Assembly (NCBI GenBank): GCA_031268385.1
Contig: JAIRXH010000022.1
Location: 1 to 45,083 of the forward strand
From: Treponema sp.
Lineage (GTDB): Bacteria > Spirochaetota > Spirochaetia > Treponematales > Breznakiellaceae
Direction of reading: 5' to 3'
Length of the DNA stretch: 45,083 nucleotides
This document shows, in pieces, positions 35,356 to 43,368 of the stretch (the first letter of the stretch is position 1; each line of letters starts with the position of its first letter). The notes beneath the pieces are model-generated. The model made no database searches, had not been told where the DNA came from, and worked only from the letters and a program-made list of their open reading frames with translations. Both the position numbers and the translations under genes were made by a program.

Positions 35356-36252
35356 ATGAAAGGCAAAGACAGGCATATTGGAAGCAGAACGGCGACGGCT
35401 TTTGCTTTTTTGTTTCCGTTTCTGGTTCTTTACACCCTGTTTATCATCTGGCCCGTGATACAGGGAATTTACGTCAGCCTGCACAGGTGGGGCCTCATGG
35501 GGAAGATCCGTTTTCTGGGTATTTCCAACTATACCCGTTTTCTTTCCGACAAATTTTTCTGGGCGTCCCTGTGGAACACAACATGGTTTGTCATTATTTC
35601 CGTTCCCCTGCTCGTTTTCGGCTCGCTTGTTTTGGCGCTCCTCGCGAACCGGAAAACGCCGCTGCAAAAATACCTCAGAATCGCGTACTACGTTCCCAAC
35701 GTGCTGTCCGTTTCGGTCATCTCCTGGATGTTCAGGATCATGGCGTCCCCCTATCAGGGGTTTTTCAGCACCCTGTTCCATTCCCTGGGCATACTCAGGC
35801 CAAATCAGGAGATCATGTGGCTTACCGAGCCGAATTTGATCTGGGTAATAGTTACCTCGTCCACCGTGTGGTGGACAAGCGGTTTCAGCATGATGTTGTA
35901 CATCTCCGCCCTGCAGGACATTCCCCTTCAGGTGTACGAGGCGGCGGATATAGACGGGGCGTCAAAGGGGCTTCAGCTCTGGAGGATAACCCTGCCCCTT
36001 CTCAAGTCAACCATTTACCTTGTGCTCCTTCTCCAGATCATAGCGTCCTTTAAAATATTCGGGCAGATATTCATGATCTCAGGCGGCGGTCCCGGCAATC
36101 TTACCCGGCCGCTTATCCAGTATATTTACGAGTCGGCCTTTGCCAAAAACGAAATGGGTTACGCGTCGGCCATGTCGTACGCGCTGTTCCTTGTTCTGGT
36201 TGTCCTTTCGGTTATCCAGATAAAATTCCAGAACCGGAGGGAAAAGGCATGA
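35356..36252 (+). CDS. Sugar ABC transporter permease, MalF/UgpA type
   Basis: 298 residues with six membrane helices. The EAA loop is VYEAADIDGASKGLQLWRIT followed by LPLLKST; the family segment GQIFMISGGGPGNLTRPLIQ is present. The start is ATG 35356 after GGGGGAAGG; the frame opens earlier inside the hairpin. Its last codons overlap the next permease start (ATGA), so the two subunits are translated together. Confidence 0.93.
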   Translation: MKGKDRHIGSRTATAFAFLFPFLVLYTLFIIWPVIQGIYVSLHRWGLMGKIRFLGISNYTRFLSDKFFWASLWNTTWFVIISVPLLVFGSLVLALLANRKTPLQKYLRIAYYVPNVLSVSVISWMFRIMASPYQGFFSTLFHSLGILRPNQEIMWLTEPNLIWVIVTSSTVWWTSGFSMMLYISALQDIPLQVYEAADIDGASKGLQLWRITLPLLKSTIYLVLLLQIIASFKIFGQIFMISGGGPGNLTRPLIQYIYESAFAKNEMGYASAMSYALFLVLVVLSVIQIKFQNRREKA

Positions 36253-37088
36253 CACGTTTGTCGCGAAAGGCCGGGGGACCCGGCGGCGTTCTGTTGACGC
36301 TTTTTTCCGTTGTCGTATCGGTTGTTTTTCTTACTCCTGTTATATGGACTTTTGTCGTTTCGCTTAAATTTGAAGGCACTCCCATCAGGTCAGGTTTCGA
36401 CTGGTTCAAGCCTCCCTACACCTTTGAAAATTATCCCTTCATCATCTTTGGAAGCAAGGTGCCCGTGTGGTTTCTTAACAGCGTTATCATTGCCGCGGCC
36501 GCCACTCTCCTCTGCGTGTTTTTTTCGGCGCTGGCCGCGTATCCGCTTGCCCGAATGAAGTTTATAGGAAAAGACAAGCTCTTTTTTTATTTTCTCATGG
36601 GACTCATGGTGCCCACCGAGGCGACCATTGTTCCCCTCTTTATTACGGCCAATTCCCTTTATCTCATTGACAATTACGCCGGGATGATACTCCCTATTAT
36701 CGCCGGCTCCATGAACCTTATCATCATGACAGGTTTCTTCAAAGGCATACCCCACGATCTTGTCGAAAGCGCGCAGATAGACGGGGCAAGGCATTTTACG
36801 ATTTTTTCCCGCATCATCATGCCCCTTTCAAAAACCGTGCTGGTAACGGTGAGCATCTTCGCCTTCATGGGAAGCTGGAACAATTACCTCTGGCCCCTTT
36901 TGTGCGCCATGAGCGAGCGGATGTTTACCCTGCCTGTGGGCATTCCCACGCTGATGAACACCTATGTCCAGGATTATGTCGTTCCCTGTACCGCGAACAT
37001 GGTCGCGTCGATTCCGGCCATACTGGTATTTCTGATCTTTGAGCGGCAGATTACCCAGGGCATCGCCATGTCGGGAATCAAAGGATAA
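36249..37088 (+). CDS. Sugar ABC transporter permease, MalG type
   Basis: 279 residues, six membrane helices. The EAA loop reads LVESAQIDGARHFTIFSRII followed by MPLSKTV. The C-terminus RQITQGIAMSGIKG is typical. ATG overlaps the previous stop. No ABC ATPase follows: the next gene is convergent. It therefore probably shares an ATPase encoded elsewhere. Confidence 0.93.
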   Translation: MTRLSRKAGGPGGVLLTLFSVVVSVVFLTPVIWTFVVSLKFEGTPIRSGFDWFKPPYTFENYPFIIFGSKVPVWFLNSVIIAAAATLLCVFFSALAAYPLARMKFIGKDKLFFYFLMGLMVPTEATIVPLFITANSLYLIDNYAGMILPIIAGSMNLIIMTGFFKGIPHDLVESAQIDGARHFTIFSRIIMPLSKTVLVTVSIFAFMGSWNNYLWPLLCAMSERMFTLPVGIPTLMNTYVQDYVVPCTANMVASIPAILVFLIFERQITQGIAMSGIKG

Positions 37089-37122
37089 GTAAAAGGGCCC
37101 AGGGCGCGGGGTAACAATATCC

Positions 37123-38949
37123 TCAAAGGAACACGGGGCGCGGCGGGTTTTCGCCTTCCGCCGCCCTTCCTTTCTCCGCCCCGAACTGGGCCCGGTACAG
37201 TTCCGCGTACATGCCCCCCGCGGCGAGAAGCTCGTCGTGCCGTCCCGTTTCGCGTATCCCCTCGTCGTCAATGACGATGATTTTTTCCGCGTTTTTTATC
37301 GTGGAAAGGCGGTGGGCAATGACGAGGGTGGTCCTTCCCCTGGAGAGCTTTTCAAGGGATTCCTGTATTTTAAGCTCGGTGGCCGAATCAAGGGCGCTTG
37401 TGGCCTCGTCAAGGATCAGTATGGGCGGGTTCTTGAGGAAGATCCGCGCTATGGCGATCCGCTGGTTCTGTCCGCCCGAAAGGGTAACGCCGCGCTCTCC
37501 TGCTATCGTGTCGTAACCGTCCGGCATGCGGATTATCTCTTCGTGTATTTCGGCTTTTTTCGCCGCCCCGACAATCTCTTCTTCCGCCGCGTCTATTCTT
37601 CCGTACGCTATGTTTTCCCGTATGGTTCCGGCGAAGAGGAACACGTCCTGCTGTACAATGCCTATGCTTCGCCGCAGCGCCTCAAGCTGTATGTTCCGTA
37701 TATCGATGCCGTCTATGGTAATGCTTCCCTCCCGTATTTCGTAGAACCGGGGCAGGAGGTGGCAGAGACTTGTCTTGCCGCTTCCCGACGGGCCCACGAG
37801 CGCGCAGAGTGAACCCGCGGGAATGTCAAAACTTATATTTCTTAAAACCGTGACGCCGTTGTTGTAGGCGAAGCTCACGTTCCTGTACGAAATGTCCCCG
37901 CGTATGGTTCCGGGGTTTACCGCGCCGGGGGCGTCCTTGATGTCGGGCTCTATGTTCATGATTTCAAGGAAACGGCTGAATCCCGCCATGCCGGTGGTGT
38001 ACTGTTCCACAAAATTCTGGAGCCGCCTTACCGGCATAAGAAAGGCCGCGATGAAAAGATTGCACGTGACAAGTTCGGGAAGCGTCATTTTTCCCTTCAT
38101 GACAAGAAATCCTCCCGATGCCAGGACGATGACATTGAGCAGATGGATGAGGAATTCAAACTTTGCCTGAAAAGTCGCCATGGAAAAATAGTAGTTTTTT
38201 TTGGCGAGCTTGAAATTTTCATTGCCCCCGTGGAATTTGCTTTTTTCGTACGATTCGTTGGTAAACGCCTTTGCCACCCTCGCCCCTGAAATGCTCGATT
38301 CAAGGGACGCGTTTATTTCCGCGGTGCGCTCCTTTACCCTCCGCGACGCCTTGAGGAGGCCGCTTCTGGAACGCAGTATGTGGAAGATCGCAAGCGGCAT
38401 GACGATGACGAATATCAGCGCTATTTCCTGGCGTATGAAAAAAACAAGGAGAATGGATCCCAGAAGCGTAAGGACAGAAATAAAAAGGTCCTCGGGCCCG
38501 TGATGTGAAAGCTCCGTTATCTCGAAAAGATCCGTGGTGACGCGGGACATGATCTGCCCTGTCCTGTTTGTATCGTAAAACGAAAAGGAAAGTTTCTGCA
38601 GATGGCCGAAGAGATCCCTCCGCATGTCGGCCTCGATGCGGGCGCCCACGGTGTGTCCCCAGTAGGTGACAAACCAGGTAAAGCCCATACGGAGGAGGTA
38701 CAGGCACACCATGAGGGCGATCATGACAAAAAACGCCCGGAAAAGTCCGCCGGGCAGGAGCCTTTCAAGGGTGAATTTGGTCATCATGGGAAAGGCCAGA
38801 TCGGCGCCGGCCGTAAGGGAGGCGCATACCATGTCGGCGGCAAAGAGTTTCCGGTGGGGGCGGTAATATGACGCGAAAATACGGAACGTATTCCAAGCGG
38901 CGCGCGCGGAACGCGGCGCATCCTTAACAAAGGATGTTTTTTGTGTCAT
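37123..38949 (-). CDS. ABC exporter, fused permease and ATPase (MsbA/multidrug type)
   Basis: 608 residues, a half-transporter acting as a dimer. Six membrane helices (about 30-320) are followed by an ATPase domain: Walker A GPSGSGKTS, Q-loop IVQQDVFLF, signature TLSGGQNQR, Walker B PILILDEATSALD and the switch histidine in VIAHRLST. Substrate is not determined; lipid or drug export are the usual roles. The start is placed at 38949, leaving 31 bp to the divergent flavodoxin gene; an upstream ATG at 38982 would overlap that gene. It is not the missing importer ATPase because its ATPase is fused to its own permease. Confidence 0.92.
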   Translation of the reverse strand: MTQKTSFVKDAPRSARAAWNTFRIFASYYRPHRKLFAADMVCASLTAGADLAFPMMTKFTLERLLPGGLFRAFFVMIALMVCLYLLRMGFTWFVTYWGHTVGARIEADMRRDLFGHLQKLSFSFYDTNRTGQIMSRVTTDLFEITELSHHGPEDLFISVLTLLGSILLVFFIRQEIALIFVIVMPLAIFHILRSRSGLLKASRRVKERTAEINASLESSISGARVAKAFTNESYEKSKFHGGNENFKLAKKNYYFSMATFQAKFEFLIHLLNVIVLASGGFLVMKGKMTLPELVTCNLFIAAFLMPVRRLQNFVEQYTTGMAGFSRFLEIMNIEPDIKDAPGAVNPGTIRGDISYRNVSFAYNNGVTVLRNISFDIPAGSLCALVGPSGSGKTSLCHLLPRFYEIREGSITIDGIDIRNIQLEALRRSIGIVQQDVFLFAGTIRENIAYGRIDAAEEEIVGAAKKAEIHEEIIRMPDGYDTIAGERGVTLSGGQNQRIAIARIFLKNPPILILDEATSALDSATELKIQESLEKLSRGRTTLVIAHRLSTIKNAEKIIVIDDEGIRETGRHDELLAAGGMYAELYRAQFGAEKGRAAEGENPPRPVFL

Positions 38950-38980
38950 TATCTTTAGTGTACCTGAATTGGAGGCAATC

Positions 38981-39499
38981 ATGAAGACCCTTGTCGTTTA
39001 CTATTCTCTGGATGGCAATACCGCCCTTGTCGCGGCGGAACTTGGAAGGATACTTGGCGCCGATCTTCTGGAGCTCAAGTTTGCCGGAGGAGAAAAACGG
39101 ACGGGGCCCGCCAAATACATTTGGGGCGGGAAGATGGTGTTTTCCCATGAAAAACCCGCCCTTAAGCCGTATACCGCGGATCTCTCCGCCTACGATCTTG
39201 TCGTTCTGGGCGGACCGGTCTGGGCGGGATCCCCCTCTCCCGCGCTGGTTTCGTTTTTGTCGGAAACGGGGATGACCGGAAAGAAGACGGCGATCTTCTG
39301 CTGCCACGGGGGAGGGAAGGGGAAGGCCCTTTCGAAATTGAGGACCCTGCTCGCCGGGAACGAAATCGCCGGCCAGGCGGATTTCAGGAATCCTGTCAGG
39401 GGCGGTCCTGAAACCTGGGAATCAAAGGCGGCCGACTGGGCAAACCGGCTTTCCCCCGGAACCGCCGGGCATCCGGGGACAAGCTCCCGCGCGTCCTGA
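38981..39499 (+). CDS. Flavodoxin-like protein
   Basis: 172 residues. The FMN-phosphate loop YYSLDGNTALVA is at 8-19, and VLGGPVWAGSPSPALVSFL matches the flavin-ring loop of long-chain flavodoxin-like oxidoreductases. GGAGG stands just before the ATG. It probably carries electrons or reduces small substrates using FMN. The last 20 residues are low-complexity. Divergent from the ABC exporter and convergent with mnmA (21-bp gap). Confidence 0.85.
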   Translation: MKTLVVYYSLDGNTALVAAELGRILGADLLELKFAGGEKRTGPAKYIWGGKMVFSHEKPALKPYTADLSAYDLVVLGGPVWAGSPSPALVSFLSETGMTGKKTAIFCCHGGGKGKALSKLRTLLAGNEIAGQADFRNPVRGGPETWESKAADWANRLSPGTAGHPGTSSRAS

Positions 39500-39520
39500 A
39501 GTTTCTCCGGGGCGGCCGGT

Positions 39521-40588
39521 CTATTCGACGGCGTCAATTGTTCCGCCGCCTATCACGTAGTCCCCGTCGTAGAGCACAGCCGCCTGCCCCGGAGTAACGG
39601 CCCGCGCCGCCTCGTCAAACTCGACGCGGATTGAATCGGCGCCGGTCTGTTCCGCGACGGCGCCGGCCTCTTTCGAAAGGTAGCGTGTCTTTACCGTGAC
39701 GCGCATGGGCCTTTCGATGCGCCTTACCGCGATGAGGTTTATGTCCGACGCGGTGAACGCCTTCGAGTAAAGGGAAGATTTGGGCCCCAGCGTCACGGTG
39801 TTGCCTCCGGCCGATTTGGCGCATACATACGCGGGGTAATTCAGGGCCAGGCCGAGCCTTCGCCTCTGGCCTATGGTATAGCGGATGATCCCCCGGTGGC
39901 TTCCCAGAACATTCCCTTCGGTATCCACGATGTTTCCCTTGGGGTATTTTTTTCCCGTGTACGTTTCGATAAAGGCCCCGTAGTCGCCGCCCGAAACAAA
40001 ACAGATGTCCTGGCTGTCCTCTTTTTTCGCGTTGATAAACTCTTTTTCAAGGGCTATTTTTCTTGTTTCTTCCTTTGTCATGTCCCCAAGGGGAAAGACG
40101 GTGCGCGCCAGTTCTTCCTGCGTAAGGGCGTACAGCACATAGGTCTGATCCTTTTTGGGATCTTTCGAGCGGCGGAGCAGTGCGCGGCCGCTTCCGTCTT
40201 TTTCGACACGGGCGTAATGGCCTGTCGCCACCGAGTCAAAATCAAGCTGCCGCGAACGGAGGAGCAGCGCCTTCCATTTGATGTAGCGGTTGCAGTCTAT
40301 GCAGGGATTGGGCGTTCCCCCCGATTCATAGACGGCGACAAAACGGCGTATGACTTCGTTTTCAAAGGCTTCGGTAAAGTTGAGCGTATAGTGGGGAATG
40401 CCCAGCCGGTACGCGGTGTCTTTGGCGTCGTTCACGTCCTTGAGGGAACAGCAGCGGCTGCCTTCGCCGTAGAGCTTAAGCGTAACGCCTACGCAGGTAG
40501 AGCCCCTTTCAAGCATCAGGGCCGCCGCCACCGAGCTGTCCACCCCTCCTGACATGGCGATTATTGTTTTCGGGGGAATGGGGGTCAT
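39521..40588 (-). CDS. mnmA: tRNA-specific 2-thiouridylase MnmA
   Basis: Installs sulfur at U34 of tRNA-Lys, -Glu and -Gln. 355 residues. The PP-loop ATP site MSGGVDSSVAAALM is at about 12-25, the catalytic cysteines are in NPCIDCN and SQDICFVSGG, and GQRRRLGLA is family-specific. The ATG overlaps the TGA of the HD-domain gene upstream (ATGA), so they are co-translated. Length is typical. Confidence 0.96.
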   Translation of the reverse strand: MTPIPPKTIIAMSGGVDSSVAAALMLERGSTCVGVTLKLYGEGSRCCSLKDVNDAKDTAYRLGIPHYTLNFTEAFENEVIRRFVAVYESGGTPNPCIDCNRYIKWKALLLRSRQLDFDSVATGHYARVEKDGSGRALLRRSKDPKKDQTYVLYALTQEELARTVFPLGDMTKEETRKIALEKEFINAKKEDSQDICFVSGGDYGAFIETYTGKKYPKGNIVDTEGNVLGSHRGIIRYTIGQRRRLGLALNYPAYVCAKSAGGNTVTLGPKSSLYSKAFTASDINLIAVRRIERPMRVTVKTRYLSKEAGAVAEQTGADSIRVEFDEAARAVTPGQAAVLYDGDYVIGGGTIDAVE

Positions 40589-41181
40589 TGGCCTCTGGTC
40601 CGCGCGTTCATGAAGGCGTTGACGCTTTCCTCGCAGGAACGCATGGCAAGAATTGTCTTTTCAATGAGGGCGTCAAGCTCCCATCCCAGCATGGCCGCCC
40701 CCTTTTCGATAACGTCCCTGGAGCAGCCCGCCGCGAAATTGAGCGCCCTGAACTTTTTCTTTACGGATGTGACTTCCATGTCCCTGACGCTTTTTGACGG
40801 CCTTATGACGGCGGCGGCCCAGATAAGGCCGGTAAGTTCATCCGAGGCGTAAAGGACTTTCTCCATTGTATGTTCGGGTTTTACCTGGACGGTAAGCTCG
40901 TAGCCGTGGCTGCATACCGCGTGTATCAGATCCTTATCCGCCCCGCCTGCTTCAAGCAGTTCGGCCGCCTTGACGCAGTGTTCGCCCGGATATTCCTCAA
41001 AGTCAATGTCGTGAAGGAGGCCCGCGTTTCCCCAGAATTCCTTTTCGCCTGCGAAACCCAGTTCCCCGGCGTACCACTTCATGACCCCTTCCACCGTCAG
41101 GGCATGCCGCAGGTGAAAGGGATCCTTGTTGTATCTGGTTAAAAGTTTCCACGCTTCTTCGCGGGAAAGGGATGATTTCAC
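40585..41181 (-). CDS. HD-domain phosphohydrolase-like protein
   Basis: 198 residues. The metal-binding HD signature is seen as HLRHALTVEGVM then GLLHDIDFEEYPGEH and SHGYEL, giving the H...HD...H pattern of a metal-dependent phosphohydrolase. Small stand-alone HD proteins of this kind are widespread; substrate unknown. It sits between rubrerythrin (7-bp gap upstream) and mnmA (4-bp overlap), hence the same operon. Confidence 0.87.
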   Translation of the reverse strand: MKSSLSREEAWKLLTRYNKDPFHLRHALTVEGVMKWYAGELGFAGEKEFWGNAGLLHDIDFEEYPGEHCVKAAELLEAGGADKDLIHAVCSHGYELTVQVKPEHTMEKVLYASDELTGLIWAAAVIRPSKSVRDMEVTSVKKKFRALNFAAGCSRDVIEKGAAMLGWELDALIEKTILAMRSCEESVNAFMNARTRGQ

Positions 41182-41188
41182 GAGGCCC

Positions 41189-41728
41189 TCAGTAATTTTC
41201 CGCCCTGATCTGGAAATAGGCTTTGGGATGCTTGCAGACGGGGCAGAGTTCCGGCGCCTTTTTTCCTATGACGACGTGCCCGCAGTTTGCGCACTGCCAG
41301 ATCTGATCCCCCTCGCGCGAGAATACAAGGTTCCCCTCGATATTGGCCAGGAGTTTTTTGTACCGTTCCTCGTGTTCCTTTTCGATTTTCCCGACAAGCT
41401 CGAAAAGGGCGGCAATCCCGGTAAAGCCTTCTTCCCTGGCTTCCTTCGCGAAACTTGCGTACATTTCGGTCCACTCGTAATGCTCGCCGGCGGCGGCGTC
41501 CTTGAGGTTTTGCCTGGTGTCAGGCACCGTGTCCCCGTGGAGGAGCTTGAACCAGATTTTCGCGTGTTCCTTTTCGTTTCCCGCCGTCTCCCTGAAAATG
41601 GCTCCAAGCTGCACGTAACCGTCCTTTTCGGCCTTTGAGGCATAGTAAAGGTATTTGGTGTGCGCCTGTGATTCCCCGGCAAAAGCCGCCTCGAGGTTCT
41701 TTTTGGTCTTTGACCCTTCAAGTTCCAT
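41189..41728 (-). CDS. Rubrerythrin
   Basis: 179 residues. Non-heme di-iron peroxidase that removes hydrogen peroxide in anaerobes. The ferritin-like four-helix domain has [17 protein letters not shown] and the paired [10 protein letters not shown] and [12 protein letters not shown] motifs; the C-terminal rubredoxin-like knuckle has WQCANCGHV and [11 protein letters not shown]. The start ATG 41728 follows GAGGAG; the upstream extension of the frame is not needed. Presence suggests an anaerobic or microaerobic host. Confidence 0.95.
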   Translation of the reverse strand: MELEGSKTKKNLEAAFAGESQAHTKYLYYASKAEKDGYVQLGAIFRETAGNEKEHAKIWFKLLHGDTVPDTRQNLKDAAAGEHYEWTEMYASFAKEAREEGFTGIAALFELVGKIEKEHEERYKKLLANIEGNLVFSREGDQIWQCANCGHVVIGKKAPELCPVCKHPKAYFQIRAENY

Positions 41729-41802
41729 GGTATGCTCCTCTCTGTTATGGTAGGTATATAGTAGCGCCGGTGATTTCAAAATTACAAGCGGGCGGCCGGA
41801 TG

Positions 41803-42041
41803 AAAAGAGGATTTACCACAGACCACTGCTGTCCGGCATTGCCGGACAGCTTGGGAGTTTTCGCGGAGCGAAAACTCCACGCTAACCCTACGAACCTTTA
41901 CGAACTTGTTGTTTGAAATTACAGCGCGCCCTGAATTCGGCGACAGGTACTGGAATTCGGGAATTAAAGAGGAAAAATAACCCACCGAGTTATCCGCAAT
42001 GGCGCCTGGCGCCGAAATTCCGCACTGGTTAATCCTCTTTT
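41803..42041. mobile_element. Possible miniature inverted-repeat element
   Basis: AAAAGAGGATTTACCA at 41803-41818 is the inverted complement, with one mismatch, of TGGTTAATCCTCTTTT at 42026-42041. The 239-bp segment has no convincing gene and contains the hairpin element at 41829-41882 and the palindrome GGCGCCTGGCGCC (42001-42013), which recurs at 42744-42756. It lies between rubrerythrin and the broken toxin gene. No target duplication was identified, so mobility is unproven. It covers the gene-free stretch 41729-42042. Confidence 0.45.
41829..41882 (+). repeat. GGGAGTTTT hairpin element, short-loop copy (E2)
   Basis: Palindrome A: CTGTCCGGC-att-GCCGGACAG (41829-41849). Palindrome B: GGAGTTTTCGC-gga-GCGAAAACTCC (41854-41878), then ACGC. 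This shows the basic element layout: A, CTTG linker, B, CAYGC end. Confidence 0.85.
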
Positions 42042-42042
42042 C

Positions 42043-42424
42043 TTAAAACAGATCGGAGTGGGATCCGGTGCGGACAAAGGTAACGCTCATGTCTTGCGGG
42101 TCAATTTCATAAATAGAGTTGTTCAATAACTTCAGTTATTGAACAAATTCCGCTTCAAAACGCGATTTTGTAAAAATCGCAAGACTTGTTTGGTAACCAA
42201 CCGGGTTACTAAACAAGTCCAATGAGCAGCCAATCTCCCTGAATATGACACTCACGGCTGCCTTCCCAAGTACCGTGAAGCTGATGGTCCCGGCGTTCCG
42301 GGGGCAAAGGCTGTTCGTTGACAAGCATAGCCATCACATCAGCAAGTTTTTTCATATCTCTGCCGCGTTTCCGCGCAAGAGCAAATTCTTGCTTGAACTT
42401 GTTGGAATAGACAGGTTCAAGCAT
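42043..42424 (-). pseudogene. YafQ/RelE-type toxin gene split by a 106-bp hairpin insertion
   Basis: The 5' part (42424-42221, 68 codons) reads as a YafQ-family ribosome-dependent mRNA interferase, ending RECHIQGDWLLI. The 3' part (42114-42043) in the same orientation reads IYEIDPQDMSVTFVRTGSHS then DLF and stop, the expected family C-terminus with the catalytic-region His. Joining the two at ATT restores a normal about 90-residue toxin. Between them is 106 bp (42115-42220) with three consecutive hairpins, flanked by ATT at both junctions. As read, the 5' part stops at TAG after GLV. The antitoxin gene is 3 bp upstream. The toxin is likely inactive unless the insertion is bypassed. Confidence 0.85.
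42115..42220. mobile_element. Three-hairpin insertion in the toxin gene
   Basis: Hairpin one: TTGTTCAATAAC (42119-42130), loop TTCA, GTTATTGAACAA (42135-42146). Hairpin two: GCGATTTT (42162-42169), loop GTA, AAAATCGC (42173-42180). Hairpin three: GACTTGTTTGGTAACC (42183-42198), loop, GGTTACTAAACAAGTC (42204-42219), with one G-U pair. ATT occurs on both sides (42112-42114 and 42221-42223), consistent with a 3-bp target duplication. It is too small to encode a transposase. Confidence 0.75.
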
Positions 42425-42427
42425 GGT

Positions 42428-42688
42428 TCAGTTTTGGAGGCTTTCGAGCATTTCTTCAAGGGAATGAAAACGGTTGGCCGGAATTTCACCGCGTCTCATT
42501 GCCCTGCCTTCCTCGATAGCCGCGATTGTCTCCGCATTGGGGGTGTAATCTTTGGCGGCGCAGAGGGGACATTCCTCCTGAGAGAACACCAGTACCACGT
42601 TTGTTATACCACTCGGTACGGTTTCCGGCAGGTCAATGAAAAGCCGCCTGTCGGCGGGAATATCAACAGTTTTCTGTATCGCAATCAT
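42428..42688 (-). CDS. Antitoxin of a type II toxin-antitoxin pair
   Basis: 86 residues. The N-terminal half (IAIQKTVDIPADRRLFIDLP, then SGITNVVLVFS) is a beta-rich DNA-binding/dimer segment; the C-terminal half (AIEEGRAMRRGEIPANRFHS then LEEMLESL) is a helical toxin-binding region as in RelB/YefM-like antitoxins. Starts at ATG 42688 after TTGGAAC. Its stop is 3 bp before the toxin ATG, the typical antitoxin-first order. With the toxin broken, it may be an orphan left as a protective remnant. Confidence 0.8.
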   Translation of the reverse strand: MIAIQKTVDIPADRRLFIDLPETVPSGITNVVLVFSQEECPLCAAKDYTPNAETIAAIEEGRAMRRGEIPANRFHSLEEMLESLQN

Positions 42689-42764
42689 AGTTCCAAGTAT
42701 ACTACACAAATACCGCGCTTCTCAAGGCGGATGGAAACACAAGGGCGCCTGGCGCCGCTCGCCT

Positions 42765-42856
42765 GGAGTTTTACGGCATCCAAACTACGCGCCGCCCTGA
42801 AACTACGCACAACCGCCGTAAAACTCCCCAGACAAAAACCCGAAAGGGTTTTTGTC
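42765..42856 (-). repeat. GGGAGTTTT hairpin element, long-loop copy (E3)
   Basis: Read on the minus strand: palindrome A GACAAAAACCC-tttc-GGGTTTTTGTC (42831-42856), then TGGGGAGTTTTACGG, a 39-bp inner loop, and CCGTAAAACTCC (the minus-strand right arm is 42765-42776), followed by AGGC. Palindrome A overlaps the TGA of the gene ending at 42855, so it may also act as its terminator. Confidence 0.8.
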
Positions 42857-43252
42857 ACGGGACAATCGCGCTCACGATGTCGCCGAACTTGCCTTTGACC
42901 CCTTCGCGTTCGATTTCCCAGCGGCCGGCCATGTAGATCCGGGCGCCCCGGTCGCCTTCTTCGAAGGTGAGGATAAGGGGGCTTTTCGTGTCAAAGGCCG
43001 ATTCGATGAGGTCTTTTTCGATGTTTTTGGGGACAAAGCCCGGAGGCGCCTTGGCCCATCGCAGCTCCAAGCCGTGTACGTCCGCGGGTTTTCCCCGGTG
43101 GGAGCTGCCATTGTCGCGGTAATCGACGACTATCTGCCGGGGGACCCCCGCGCGGGGTTCGAGTTCCGGCACGGTGGAGGGCGCGGGAATTTCCGGGCGG
43201 CGGGGCTTTTTGTTGTGCACCCCCACTTCCTCGCGCTCTTTGTTCGTTACCT

Positions 43253-43307
43253 GGCAAAGTCCGAAGGACTTTGCCTTGGGAGTTTTGGCTATGCCAAAAC
43301 TCCACGC
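43253..43307 (+). repeat. GGGAGTTTT hairpin element, short-loop copy (E4)
   Basis: Palindrome A GGCAAAGTCC-gaa-GGACTTTGCC (43253-43275), then palindrome B GGAGTTTTGGC-tat-GCCAAAACTCC (43279-43303) and ACGC. Together with E5 in opposite orientation it interrupts the hypothetical gene. Confidence 0.85.
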
Positions 43308-43317
43308 ATCACTTTAC

Positions 43318-43368
43318 GGAGTTTGCGCAAAGCGCAAACTCCAAGCCCAAAACGCACAGCGTTTTGGG
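43318..43368 (-). repeat. GGGAGTTTT hairpin element, short-loop copy (E5)
   Basis: Minus orientation: palindrome A CCCAAAACGC-tgt-GCGTTTTGGG (43346-43368), linker CTT, palindrome B GGAGTTTGCGC-ttt-GCGCAAACTCC (43318-43342). Tail-to-tail with E4, separated by about 10 bp. Confidence 0.85.

Noticed and set aside
37123-38949. This ABC protein as ATPase for the sugar importers
   Set aside because: Its ATPase is fused to its own six-helix exporter domain and it lies convergent to the importer operon.
42115-42220. Self-splicing intron in the toxin gene
   Set aside because: Too short for a group I or II intron and lacking their core motifs; three simple hairpins only.
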